Below, in pieces: positions 17,838-26,443 of a DNA stretch of 64,000 nt (its first letter is position 1; each line of letters starts with the position of its first letter). The notes beneath the pieces are model-generated. The model did no database searches and was not told the DNA's origin. It was given only the letters and a program-made list of their open reading frames with translations. The stretch lies in NCBI GenBank assembly GCA_902464615.1, contig CABQKA010000008.1:23817-87816 (forward strand), written 5' to 3'. This DNA is from an uncultured Prevotella sp. (GTDB lineage: Bacteria; Bacteroidota; Bacteroidia; Bacteroidales; Bacteroidaceae). Both the position numbers and the translations under genes were made by a program.

Positions 17838-19103
17838 ATGAAAGAATTCATACAATCCGAAGCCAAAACTGAAACCGCCGTCCTCGTCGCCCTCATCACC
17901 AAGACCCAGGACGAGCGGAAAACGAAGGAATACCTCGACGAACTGGAGTTTCTCGCCGAAACGGCAGGCGCCGTCACCGTGAAACGCTTCACGCAGCGCG
18001 CCGAAGGGCCCAACAGCGTCACCTACGTAGGCCGCGGAAAGCTGGAGGAAATACGCCAGTACATCGCCGCGGAGGAAGAGGCCGAGCGCGAAGTGGGCAT
18101 GGTCATCTTCGACGACGAGCTCTCAGCCAAACAGCTGCGCAACATCGAGAAAGCCTTGCAGGTGAAAATCCTGGACCGCACGAGCCTCATCCTCGACATC
18201 TTCGCCATGCGCGCACAGACGGCCAACGCCAAGACACAGGTGGAGCTGGCGCAATACCGCTACATGCTGCCCCGCCTGCAGCGCCTGTGGAGCCACCTGG
18301 AGCGCCAGGGCGGCGGCTCGGGCTCGGGCGGCGGAAAAGGCTCGGTGGGCCTGCGCGGACCCGGCGAGACGCAGCTCGAGATGGACCGGCGCATCATCCT
18401 GAACCGCATGGCCCTGCTCAAGCAACGGCTCGCGGACATAGAGCGCCAGAAGAACACCCAGCGGAAAAACCGCGGGCGGCTCATACGCGTAGCCCTCGTG
18501 GGCTACACCAACGTGGGAAAATCCACCCTCATTAACCTGCTGGCCAAGAGCGACGTTTTCGCCGAAAACAAGCTGTTCGCCACGCTCGACACGACCGTGC
18601 GCAAGGTCATCATCGCCAACTTGCCCTTCCTCCTGGCCGACACGGTAGGCTTCATCCGCAAGTTGCCCACCGACCTGGTCGAATCGTTCAAGAGTACGCT
18701 CGACGAGGTGCGCGAGGCCGACCTTCTGGTACACGTCGTGGACGTATCGCACCCGGACTTCTCGGAGCAGGTCGAGGTGGTGAACCAGACGCTCCTCGAA
18801 CTGGGCTGCGCCGAAAAGCCGCAACTGCTCGTCTTCAACAAGATGGATGCCTACCAGTGGAAAGAAAAAGAAGCGGACGACCTCACGCCCGCCACGGAGG
18901 AGAACGTCTCGCTCGAGCAGCTGATGAACACCTGGATGGCGCGCTGCGGCGAAGACTGCATCTTCATCTCGGCCCGCGAACGCATCAACGTGGACGGCCT
19001 GAAGCAGTTGCTCTACAAGCGCGTGCGCGAGCTTCACGTACAGAAATACCCGTACAACGACTTCCTCTTCGACCAATACGACGAAGAGGGGAACGTGGAA
19101 TAA
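17838..19103 (+). CDS. hflX: GTPase HflX
   Basis: 421 residues from the ATG at 17838, which lies after the promoter. The N-terminal HflX domain has NSVTYVGRGKLEEI and VKILDRTSLILDIFAMRAQTANAKTQVELAQYRYMLPRL. The linker ends in the glycine-rich GGSGSGGGKGSVGLRGPGETQLEMDRR. The G domain follows: G1 GYTNVGKST, G2 around FATLDTT, G3 DTVGFI, G4 NKMD. HflX binds the 50S subunit and splits stalled or stressed ribosomes. It is monocistronic here, ending against a convergent hydrolase gene with a long hairpin between them. Confidence 0.95.
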   Translation: MKEFIQSEAKTETAVLVALITKTQDERKTKEYLDELEFLAETAGAVTVKRFTQRAEGPNSVTYVGRGKLEEIRQYIAAEEEAEREVGMVIFDDELSAKQLRNIEKALQVKILDRTSLILDIFAMRAQTANAKTQVELAQYRYMLPRLQRLWSHLERQGGGSGSGGGKGSVGLRGPGETQLEMDRRIILNRMALLKQRLADIERQKNTQRKNRGRLIRVALVGYTNVGKSTLINLLAKSDVFAENKLFATLDTTVRKVIIANLPFLLADTVGFIRKLPTDLVESFKSTLDEVREADLLVHVVDVSHPDFSEQVEVVNQTLLELGCAEKPQLLVFNKMDAYQWKEKEADDLTPATEENVSLEQLMNTWMARCGEDCIFISARERINVDGLKQLLYKRVRELHVQKYPYNDFLFDQYDEEGNVE

Positions 19104-19117
19104 AGCCTCCACGCCCG

Positions 19118-19168
19118 CATACGCTTGGCGCCGCAACAGCCTCGGACTGTTGCGGCGCCAAACGTATG
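19118..19168. terminator. 22-bp inverted repeat between convergent hflX and hydrolase genes
   Basis: Arms 19118-19139 and 19147-19168 are inverted with one mismatch around a 7-nt loop (core TTGGCGCCGCAACAG). It starts 15 nt after the hflX stop. There is no T-tract on either side; its position suggests a bidirectional transcript-end structure. Confidence 0.6.
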
Positions 19169-19291
19169 GAAATGAGGCTGCCGCCCCGTAGCCGGCGGGC
19201 CGGGCGGACACAACCCGCGTCCCGCACAAGACACGGGCGGCGACAACGGAAGCATATTTGCAGGGAACGCATAGCGGAAACCGGCGGCAAG

Positions 19292-20242
19292 CTACATGTA
19301 AGGTTGCAGGAATAGGGCGACACGCCGGGCATAAGCCTGCGGATGGTCGTGGTAGGACATGGCGTGGGCCGAGCCGGGGACAACCCACAGGGCCTTCGGG
19401 GCCGGCTTGGCGGCGTAAAGCTCGTAGACCATAGCCGTAGGCACATAGTCGTCCGCGCCGCCGTGTATGAACAGCATGGGTAGCGTGCAGGCACGCACGC
19501 CCTCAAGGGCGGACGCCTCGCGGAAGTCCCATCCGTAGCGGACGCCGCAAAGCCACGAGGCCGTATAAAGCAAGGGAAACGGGGGCAGGCCGAACCGGCC
19601 GCGAAGCTCCTTGCGGAACTGCGCCCAAACGGACGTGTAGCCGCAATCCTCGACGAAGGCGCGGAGGCGGGAAGGCAGGCTGTCCGTGCCGGCAAGCATC
19701 ATGGCCGTGGCGGCTCCCATCGAAACGCCGTGGACCACGACCGTGGCGCTGTCGCCGAAAAGGGCAGGCACGGCGTCCAGCCAGCGGCGCACGTCGAGGC
19801 GGTCCAGCCAGCCCATCTGTATGTGTGTGCCGCCGCTCTGCCCGGCGTAGCGCAAGTCGGGCAGAAGGATGTTGTAGCCCAAGTCGCGCCCGTACATGCG
19901 GCCTAAGGGCATCATGCGCACGGCGTTGTCCGTATAGCCGTGGACCAGCAGGGCGGTGCGGCGCGTGGGGCGGGCAGCCCGGACATAGTAGGCATGGAGC
20001 AGCGTGCCGTCGGGGGCGGCCAGCACCGTATCGCGCAAGGCGGAGACGCGGAGCAGGCTGTCGCGCCAGGCCAGCAGGCCGGGAAACATTTCGTCCGACT
20101 CGTGCCAGGCGCGCTCCACGTCGTGCCCGCGCGCCCCGGGGCACAAGGCATAATCGAGCATATACCACGAAGCGCCGAAGAGCAGCAGGAGCACGGCAGC
20201 CACGGCCACGGCGCTTGCCCGAAAGATTTTTTTCCGTTTCAT
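19292..20242 (-). CDS. Membrane-anchored alpha/beta hydrolase
   Basis: 316 residues from the ATG at 20242; an upstream in-frame ATG at 20278 would add 12 residues before the hydrophobic anchor (about residues 8-25, SAVAVAAVLLLLFGASWYML). The rest is an alpha/beta hydrolase of the Bem46/YqhA-like kind. It has an oxyanion-type LLVHGYTDN, nucleophile S174 in HGVSMG, an acid in HGGADDYVP, and a His in GSAHAMSYHDHP. It probably hydrolyses an ester or acyl substrate at the periplasmic face; the substrate is unknown. It lies downstream of nifJ on the same strand but behind that gene's terminator. Confidence 0.85.
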   Translation of the reverse strand: MKRKKIFRASAVAVAAVLLLLFGASWYMLDYALCPGARGHDVERAWHESDEMFPGLLAWRDSLLRVSALRDTVLAAPDGTLLHAYYVRAARPTRRTALLVHGYTDNAVRMMPLGRMYGRDLGYNILLPDLRYAGQSGGTHIQMGWLDRLDVRRWLDAVPALFGDSATVVVHGVSMGAATAMMLAGTDSLPSRLRAFVEDCGYTSVWAQFRKELRGRFGLPPFPLLYTASWLCGVRYGWDFREASALEGVRACTLPMLFIHGGADDYVPTAMVYELYAAKPAPKALWVVPGSAHAMSYHDHPQAYARRVALFLQPYM

Positions 20243-20339
20243 CTGGCATTTGTCAAGTTGCGTGGTAAAGTTATTCATTTCTACGCAAAGCGGCGCGGCG
20301 CCAGGTAAAAAAAGAGACCGCGCCTCTGGAAAAGGGAAT

Positions 20340-20384
20340 AAAAAAGCCCCGCGGCGGTCCTTCCGGAAACCGCGCGGGGCTTTT
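20340..20384 (-). terminator. Terminator after nifJ
   Basis: AAAAGCCCCGCG pairs with CGCGGGGCTTTT around an inner GCGGT/ACCGC stem. The A-run at 20336-20345 gives a T-run on the minus strand, the strand of nifJ. Confidence 0.85.
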
Positions 20385-20424
20385 GCTTTATAGGGACGGG
20401 GAGCTATCCCCGGTTCCGTCTGCC

Positions 20425-23400
20425 TTAAAGGCTCCAGTCTTCCTTCGTCTTACGGACGTAGGAAGCGTAGCGGCGCTTGGCGGCCTCTTCCGTCTTGTCG
20501 AAGAGTTCCTGCGCCTCGTCGGGCACGGCCTTCTTCAAAGAGAGGAAGCGCACCTCGCCGTTGAGGAATTCCTGGAATTTGCTCCAGTCCGGTTCCTTCG
20601 AGTCGAGGGTGAAGGGGTTCTTGCCTTCGGCCTCGAGCGCCGGGTTGAAGCGCCAGAGTTGCCAGTAACCGCATTCTACGGCACGGCGCTCCTCTTCCTG
20701 GCTGCGGCCCATGCCACCCTTAATCTTCAGTCCGTGGTTGATGCAAGGCGCGTAGGCGATGATGAGCGAAGGACCGTGGTAAGCCTCTGCCTCGCGGATG
20801 GCCTTGAGGCACTGGGCCTGGTCAGCCCCCATAGCCACTTGGGCCACATAAATATAGCCGTAGGTGGTCTGCATGAGGCCGAGGTCTTTCTTCGTAACCC
20901 GCTTTCCGGAAGCGGCGAACTGGGCGATGGCGCCTACGGGAGTGGCCTTCGAAGCCTGACCGCCGGTGTTGGAGTAAACTTCCGTGTCGAGCACGAGGAT
21001 ATTCACATCTTCGCCGCTGGCCAGCACGTGGTCCAGACCGCCGTAGCCGATGTCGTAGGAAGCACCGTCGCCGCCGATAATCCACTGGCTGCGCTTCGTG
21101 AGGTAGTGGGACAGGCCTGTGAGCTCCTTGCAAACGGGGCAGCCTTTCTCTGCACCGGCCGCAATCAGCGGTTCGAGCTTCTCGGCAGCGGCGCGGCTGG
21201 CGTCGGCGTCGTCCTTGCCGTCAATCCACTGCTGGGCGGCTTCCTTGAAGTCGGCAGGCACGTGTTCGTCGGCCATGCTCTGTTCAAGGAGTTTCTGGAT
21301 GCGGGCACGCATTTTCTTATTGGCCATGACCATACCTAAGCCGAACTCGCAGAAGTCCTCGAACAGGGAGTTGGCCCATGCGGGACCCTGTCCCTTGGCA
21401 TTGGTCGTATAAGGCGTGGAAGGAATGGAGCCGGAATAGATGGAGGAGCAACCGGTGGCGTTGGCAATCATCTGACGGTCGCCGAAGAGCTGGCTGACGA
21501 GTTTCACGTAAGGCGTTTCGCCGCAACCGGAGCAAGCTCCTGAGAATTCGAAGAGCGGAGTGGCGAACTGGGAGTTCTTCGGATTGAGCTTGACGTCTAC
21601 AAGGTGCTGCTTGCTGGTCACGTTCTTCACGCAGTAGTCCCAATTCTCCTGCTCGGCGAGCTGGCCTTCGAGGGGTACCATCGTGAGGGCCTTGTTGCCA
21701 CGCAGACCCGGGCAGACGTCGGCACAGTTGCCGCAGCCAAGGCAGTCGAGCACATCGACCTGCTGGCGGAAGTGCATGCCCTTCATGGCGGCCGGCGCTT
21801 TCATTTCGAGCGTTGCGCCCTTGAAGCCCTGAAGCTCCTCATCGTTCAGTACGAACGGACGGATGGCAGCGTGAGGACAGACGAAAGCACACTTGTTGCA
21901 CTGAATACAGTTGGCCGAATCCCAGACCGGAACGAAAGCGGCCACGCCGCGCTTTTCATAAGCGGCCGTCCCTTGCTGCCACGTGCCGTCGACAGAGGGC
22001 TTGTAGGCGCTGACGGGAAGCAAGTCGCCGTTCTGTGCGTTGATGGGCCGTACCAGCTCGGAGATGTACGCCGGTTCGTCGCGCACGACGGCTTCATCCT
22101 CAGGCAGGTTCGCCCAAGCCGGGTCGACAGTCAGCTGCTGGTATTCGCCGCCGCGGTCCACCGCCTGGTAGTTCTTGTCGACAACGTCCTGCCCCTTCTT
22201 TCCATAGGACTTGACGATGAACTTCTTCATCTGCTCGACGGCAAGGTCTACGGGAATAACTTCCGTGATACGGAAGAATGCGGACTGCAGAATCGTATTG
22301 GTGCGGTTGCCAAGGCCTATTTCCTGTGCAATCTTCGTTGCGTTGATATAATATACGGTAATGTTGTGCTCGGCGAAATAGCGTTTCACGTTGTTGGGCA
22401 AGTTCTTGGCCAGCTCCTCACCTTCCCAGATAGTATTAAGCAGGAAGGTGCCGTTATCGCGTAAGCCACGCAACACATCGTACATATGCAGGTAAGCCTG
22501 CACGTGGCAAGCCACGAAGTTAGGCGTCTTAATCTGGTACGTGGAACGGATGGGGTGGTTGCCGAAACGGAGGTGCGAGCAAGTGAAGCCGCCGGACTTC
22601 TTCGAGTCATAGCTGAAGTAGGCCTGGCAATACTTGTCCGTGTTGTCGCCGATTATCTTGACGGAGTTTTTGTTGGCGCCCACAGTTCCGTCGGCACCGA
22701 GGCCGTAGAATTTGGCTTCGAAGATTCCCTCGCCGCCCAGAGCCATTTCCTTTTCCAGGGGGAGCGATGTGAACGTCACGTCGTCCACGATGCCCAGCGT
22801 GAAGTGGTCTTTCGGTTCGGGCAGGGCCAGGTTGTCATAGACGGAGATAATCATTGTCGGAGTCGTATCGCACGAGCCGAGACCATAGCGGCCGCCGACG
22901 ATGAGCGGGTGCTCCGTCTCGTTGTAGTAGGCCTCCTTGACATCAAGGTAGAGCGGTTCGCCCACTGCGCCCGGTTCTTTCGTGCGGTCGAGTACGGCGA
23001 TGCGCTTGCAGCTCTTGGGCACGGCTGCCAGCAGGTGTTTCGCGCTGAAGGGGCGGTACAGGTGTACGCTGACCATGCCGACCTTTTCGCCTTTGCCGTT
23101 CAGGTAATCGATGGCCTCGCGGGCGGCTTCGGTCACGGAGCCCATGCAAATGATGACGCGCTCTGCGTCTTCGGCGCCGTAGTAGCTGAAGAGCTTATAC
23201 TCGCGGCCGGTGATGCGGGAAACGGCTTCCATATATTTCTCCACGATGCCGGGCACGGCGTCGTAGTAAGCGTTGCAGACCTCGCGGTGGGCGAAGAACG
23301 TCTCGGGGTTCTCGGCCATGCCGCGGGCTACGGGGTGTTCGGGCGAGAGGGCGCGGGCGCGGAATTCCTCCAGGGCCTGCATGTCGACGAGCGGACGGAG

Positions 23401-23976
23401 GTCCTCCATGTCCATTTCCTCGATTTTCTGATATTCATGGCTGGTGCGGAAGCCGTCGAAGAAGTTGATGAAAGGCACGCGGCTTTCGATTGTCGCCAAG
23501 TGGGCCACGGCGGAAAGGTCCATCACCTCCTGCACGCTGCCTTCGCACAGCATGGCGAAACCGGTCTGGCGGCAGGCCATCACGTCGGAGTGGTCGCCAA
23601 AGATACACAGGGAGTGGGTAGCCAGGGTTCGTGCCGAAACGTGGAATACGCAGGGCAACAGCTCGCCGGCTATCTTGTACATGTTCGGTATCATGAGCAA
23701 GAGGCCTTGCGAGGCTGTGAACGTCGTGGTCAGCGCGCCGGCCTGTAACGAGCCGTGGACAGCGCCCGCGGCGCCGCCTTCCGACTGCATCTCCTGGACA
23801 GTCACCGTGTCGCCGAAAAGGTTCTTACGACCTTGCGCGGCCCACTCGTCCACATGCTCCGCCATCGGCGACGAAGGGGTGATCGGGTAGATGGCAGCGA
23901 CCTCCGAAAACATATAGGCTATATGCGCGGCAGCCTGGTTACCATCACAAGTGATAAATTTCTTTTCTTTTGCCAT
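20425..23976 (-). CDS. nifJ: Pyruvate:ferredoxin (flavodoxin) oxidoreductase
   Basis: 1183 residues, full length for the single-chain homodimeric enzyme. It oxidises pyruvate with CoA to acetyl-CoA and CO2 and passes electrons to ferredoxin, a core step of anaerobic fermentation. Domain I begins FITCDGNQAAAHIAYMFSEVAAIYPITPSSPMAE. Two ferredoxin-like [4Fe-4S] motifs lie at about 685-697 (CIQCNKCAFVCP) and 740-752 (CLGCGNCADVCP). The third cluster and TPP domain begin at about 814 (CSGCGETPYVK), with the TPP/Mg segment GGDGASYDIGYGGLDH and SNTGGQASKATP. The start at 23976 lies about 55 nt after a TACCTTTG element. Confidence 0.97.
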   Translation of the reverse strand: MAKEKKFITCDGNQAAAHIAYMFSEVAAIYPITPSSPMAEHVDEWAAQGRKNLFGDTVTVQEMQSEGGAAGAVHGSLQAGALTTTFTASQGLLLMIPNMYKIAGELLPCVFHVSARTLATHSLCIFGDHSDVMACRQTGFAMLCEGSVQEVMDLSAVAHLATIESRVPFINFFDGFRTSHEYQKIEEMDMEDLRPLVDMQALEEFRARALSPEHPVARGMAENPETFFAHREVCNAYYDAVPGIVEKYMEAVSRITGREYKLFSYYGAEDAERVIICMGSVTEAAREAIDYLNGKGEKVGMVSVHLYRPFSAKHLLAAVPKSCKRIAVLDRTKEPGAVGEPLYLDVKEAYYNETEHPLIVGGRYGLGSCDTTPTMIISVYDNLALPEPKDHFTLGIVDDVTFTSLPLEKEMALGGEGIFEAKFYGLGADGTVGANKNSVKIIGDNTDKYCQAYFSYDSKKSGGFTCSHLRFGNHPIRSTYQIKTPNFVACHVQAYLHMYDVLRGLRDNGTFLLNTIWEGEELAKNLPNNVKRYFAEHNITVYYINATKIAQEIGLGNRTNTILQSAFFRITEVIPVDLAVEQMKKFIVKSYGKKGQDVVDKNYQAVDRGGEYQQLTVDPAWANLPEDEAVVRDEPAYISELVRPINAQNGDLLPVSAYKPSVDGTWQQGTAAYEKRGVAAFVPVWDSANCIQCNKCAFVCPHAAIRPFVLNDEELQGFKGATLEMKAPAAMKGMHFRQQVDVLDCLGCGNCADVCPGLRGNKALTMVPLEGQLAEQENWDYCVKNVTSKQHLVDVKLNPKNSQFATPLFEFSGACSGCGETPYVKLVSQLFGDRQMIANATGCSSIYSGSIPSTPYTTNAKGQGPAWANSLFEDFCEFGLGMVMANKKMRARIQKLLEQSMADEHVPADFKEAAQQWIDGKDDADASRAAAEKLEPLIAAGAEKGCPVCKELTGLSHYLTKRSQWIIGGDGASYDIGYGGLDHVLASGEDVNILVLDTEVYSNTGGQASKATPVGAIAQFAASGKRVTKKDLGLMQTTYGYIYVAQVAMGADQAQCLKAIREAEAYHGPSLIIAYAPCINHGLKIKGGMGRSQEEERRAVECGYWQLWRFNPALEAEGKNPFTLDSKEPDWSKFQEFLNGEVRFLSLKKAVPDEAQELFDKTEEAAKRRYASYVRKTKEDWSL

Positions 23977-24030
23977 AACCGTGATGTTGAAAATTTAAAT
24001 CGTTAAGTTTGGATTTGCTTGTTTACCCTG

Positions 24031-24038
24031 CAAAGGTA
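24031..24038 (-). promoter_or_regulatory. -7 promoter element (TACCTTTG) for nifJ
   Basis: Reads TACCTTTG on the minus strand, 54 bp before the nifJ ATG. Confidence 0.65.
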
Positions 24039-24124
24039 GTATTTCTATTTAAGTTGTAAAACGCACTTTGCAGGATTTTTTGGGAAAGCGGCTGCGGCCA
24101 TCTCCCCGCGGTGTCCGTTGCCGT

Positions 24125-25309
24125 TCAATAGAGGAAACCGAAGAGCCAAAGGGGCACGTCGGTCCCGTGGCCTATCTCCAGGTTGTAACGGGCTGCGTAT
24201 GTGCCGGCCGCGCCTTTGATGCGTTTCTTGCTGTCGCAGACGCAGATGTCCGCCGCGCCGTTGATGCGGAAGAAGCCGTCGCGCCGTTCCTTGTTTACCA
24301 CGTGGTGGCGCCACAGGGCATTGACGAAGAAGGTCTCCATTATCATCTGTTGCGGCATCTGCGGTTCGTAGACGGCGTAGACGAGGTTGGTGTCGTGGAG
24401 CATGATGGAGGCGGGCTTCTTCGGGAATGTGTCGCCCTCGCGGTAAACCAGGTTGATGAGCCGGGCCTCTTCCAGGTATTTCAGGTAGTTCATCACCGTT
24501 GCGCGGCTCGTCCCGATATCCTCGGCCATGCGGCTCACGTTGGGCGACATGCCGCCCTCGAAGGCCAGGAGGTAGAGCAGCCGCTTGATGCGCGAGAGGT
24601 ATTTCAGCTCCACCTGTTTGCCGAAGAGGACGTCCACTTCTATCATCATGTTCATGGCCTTGAGCAGCGCTTCCGTGAAGTTGTGGTTTTCCAGGAAGAA
24701 GGGATAGTAGCCGTGGTGCAGGTAGTCCTGGAAATACTCCCACGGCCTTACCCGCGGCACGATGAGCCGTGCAATCTGCTCGTGGTCGTGCAGGATGTCT
24801 TCCAGTTCGAAGGTCTGGAACTCGTTGCCGGTCTGCAAGTTGATATATTCCCGGAAAGAGAATCCGTGCAGCACGTATATGCGGCTGATGGCGGCAAGCT
24901 CCGCCGTGTCGACGTCTACGAAGTCGACCGAGGTCGTCGTATAGACAATGCGCAGGTAGGGGTAACGGCGGTAGCATTCGCAAAGCTGCCGCGGCCACTC
25001 GGGCAACTTGAAAGCCTGGTCCACGAGCAACACCTGTCCCCCGTTGGCCACAAACTCGCCGGCGAAGTCCACCAGCCCGCGGCCTTGGAAATAGAAATTG
25101 TTCAGGTTAATGTAAAGGCACTGCCGCAAATTTGTATCGAAATACTCCTTGGCGTATTGCAGGAGGAATGACGTGCGGCCCACACCGCGCGGCCCGCGGA
25201 TGCCTATCATGCGATAGCCCCAGTCGATGGTGTCCATCAACGACCGGCGGACGGGAGCCTCAATGTGTTCCACAAGGTATGCGTGGGTTCTATAGAAGGT
25301 CTCCAACAT
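24125..25309 (-). CDS. AAA-type/DUF4143-like ATPase with degenerate P-loop
   Basis: 394 residues from the ATG at 25309; this start fits the family opening (LETFYRTHAYL) and a -7 element just upstream. It belongs to the large Bacteroidetes/archaeal-type ATPase family with an N-terminal P-loop domain, a winged-helix segment (ISRMAEDIGTSRATVMNYLKYLEEARLI) and a C-terminal domain, ending IGHGTDVPLWLFGFLY. Two catalytic positions differ: Walker A is GPRGVGRTS, with R45 where Lys is expected, and Walker B is LLVDQ, with Q98 where Glu is expected. ATP hydrolysis is therefore doubtful. Family role is unknown, often discussed for defence or mobile contexts. No partner gene is obvious. Confidence 0.82.
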   Translation of the reverse strand: MLETFYRTHAYLVEHIEAPVRRSLMDTIDWGYRMIGIRGPRGVGRTSFLLQYAKEYFDTNLRQCLYINLNNFYFQGRGLVDFAGEFVANGGQVLLVDQAFKLPEWPRQLCECYRRYPYLRIVYTTTSVDFVDVDTAELAAISRIYVLHGFSFREYINLQTGNEFQTFELEDILHDHEQIARLIVPRVRPWEYFQDYLHHGYYPFFLENHNFTEALLKAMNMMIEVDVLFGKQVELKYLSRIKRLLYLLAFEGGMSPNVSRMAEDIGTSRATVMNYLKYLEEARLINLVYREGDTFPKKPASIMLHDTNLVYAVYEPQMPQQMIMETFFVNALWRHHVVNKERRDGFFRINGAADICVCDSKKRIKGAAGTYAARYNLEIGHGTDVPLWLFGFLY

Positions 25310-25335
25310 AAGCGTATGGATTGGGTTGTTCCTTG

Positions 25336-25343
25336 CAAAGGTA
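25336..25343 (-). promoter_or_regulatory. -7 promoter element (TACCTTTG) for the ATPase gene
   Basis: Minus-strand TACCTTTG, 26 bp before the ATG at 25309. A TTG lies 18 bp upstream of it (25364-25362). Confidence 0.55.
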
Positions 25344-25430
25344 CGATTTCCCGGCAAACTGCAAGCCGTGCTTTGCAATTTTATTTGCCGGATGTGCATT
25401 TTTTTGCTTGGCCGCCTGGCGCGGGCCGCT

Positions 25431-26150
25431 TCACGCCGGCTGGTGCCGCACCGGGCCGGGCACGCGGCGCGCACGGCCTATCCACCGTTCGCAGCGCACG
25501 GGGTCGGCCCCGCGCGCCGCGGCATATTCGCGCGCCAGGGCGGAGAAGAAGGCGTCGTCGCCCGTGAGTTGCCCCAGGTTGACGCACCCGCGCTCTACGC
25601 TTACCGGCCGGCCCGAGCGCATGCTGTTCGTGTCAATCAGGGCAAAGTGGAAGCGTCCGTTCACTTTGTCGAACAGGATGTTGCTCGACGAGAAGTCGCG
25701 GTGAAGAAAGCCGTCCTCGTGCAGGCGTGCGGCGAAGTGGGCGAAACAGCGGATAAGCTCGCCCCGCTCGCCGGCGGGCAAGGCGGGCAGCGAGGAGAGG
25801 CTGTAGCGGTAGTCCGAATGCAGGCACACGAAGTAGTTCGTCGCGTGCGGCCCGCCTTTGCCGTAGCGCACGTAGGCGACCGGTTCGGGGCTCTCGAAGC
25901 CGCGCTCGCGCAGTTCGAGGGGCTTGAAATAGGCCCGGACGCCTTTGGCTGTCCTGAACCGGTACATCAGTCGGCTCCACAAGGACGGCGTGCCGTACCG
26001 CTTTACGCAAAGCGTCAGCCCGTCCACTTCCAGCGTGCGCAGGACGTTGCGGTCGCGGAATATCTCTTTCCCCTCCTTCTCGAAGTGTTCATCGAGGTGG
26101 AGGAGATAGCTGCGCAGGAACTCGTATTTCGGGTTCAGGATAATCTTCAT
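25431..26150 (-). CDS. WaaP/KdkA-like lipopolysaccharide core kinase
   Basis: 239 residues with the small protein-kinase-like fold of the Kdo/WaaP family. The N-terminal lobe has K50 in LCVKRYG; the hinge region follows YFVCLHSDYRYSL. The catalytic loop is LHRDFSSSNILF (H150-R151-D152, N157), and D173 in LIDTN is the metal-binding Asp. Members phosphorylate sugars of the LPS or LOS inner core on the cytoplasmic side. The C-terminal tail is Arg/Pro-rich. The gene has its own promoter (26170-26200). The ATPase gene lies 121 bp downstream but has a separate promoter. Confidence 0.8.
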   Translation of the reverse strand: MKIILNPKYEFLRSYLLHLDEHFEKEGKEIFRDRNVLRTLEVDGLTLCVKRYGTPSLWSRLMYRFRTAKGVRAYFKPLELRERGFESPEPVAYVRYGKGGPHATNYFVCLHSDYRYSLSSLPALPAGERGELIRCFAHFAARLHEDGFLHRDFSSSNILFDKVNGRFHFALIDTNSMRSGRPVSVERGCVNLGQLTGDDAFFSALAREYAAARGADPVRCERWIGRARRVPGPVRHQPA

Positions 26151-26169
26151 GGACTTTTTGCTTTGGGCA

Positions 26170-26200
26170 CAAAAATAGTGAAATATTTTGGTTTTTGCAA
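26170..26200 (-). promoter_or_regulatory. Promoter TTG-N20-TATTTTTG for the WaaP-like kinase
   Basis: On the minus strand, TTG at 26200-26198 and TATTTTTG at 26177-26170, spaced 20 bp, 20 bp before the ATG at 26150. Confidence 0.7.
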
Positions 26201-26288
26201 TCCGCAGGCCGCATAATGACGGCTTTGCGCCGGTATTTTCCGCGTTGCTGCACCCGTTGCGGAATCTTAAAGGATTTTCCGGCCGTCC

Positions 26289-26347
26289 ACGGGCCTTAGC
26301 CCGGGAGAAACGCGCCTTAGCCCCGTCCCTCCGGGGCTAAGGCCACG
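26289..26347. repeat. 21-bp-period palindrome array, locus 4 (3 units)
   Basis: Units start at 26289 (ACGGGCCTTAGCCCGGG), 26310 (ACGCGCCTTAGCCCCGT) and 26331 (CCGGGGCTAAGGCCACG), with 4-nt spacers. It lies between the terminator of the TonB receptor and the next minus-strand gene. Confidence 0.9.
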
Positions 26348-26375
26348 GCGGACGCGGCCTGGCGGACGGGGCACG

Positions 26376-26409
26376 AAAAAAATCCCCCGGCGCCGTCGGG
26401 CCGGGGGAT
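26376..26409 (-). terminator. Terminator of the TonB-dependent receptor gene
   Basis: ATCCCCCGG (26382-26390) pairs with CCGGGGGAT (26401-26409). The A-run at 26376-26382 gives T7 on the minus strand. Confidence 0.85.
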
Positions 26410-26443
26410 GCGGTTAGCGCACGGCGTCTGAGCCGCTGGCGCA

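Larger units (their letters stand above)
26151..26443. other. Intergenic region: kinase promoter, repeat array, TonB-receptor terminator
   Basis: Holds the kinase promoter (26170-26200), a three-unit 21-bp-period array (26289-26347) and the terminator of the TonB receptor gene (26376-26409). No gene is seen. Confidence 0.75.

Noticed and set aside
22486..23748. Plus-strand frame within nifJ
   Set aside because: The minus-strand nifJ explains it; sequence has no domain features.
23977..24124. tRNA or small RNA in the gap before nifJ
   Set aside because: No cloverleaf or CCA-type acceptor stem; the gap is explained by the nifJ promoter and leader.
25310..25474. Longer ATPase start at 25474
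   Set aside because: The extra residues are Arg/Ala-rich, precede the -7 element at 25336-25343 and are not part of the family.
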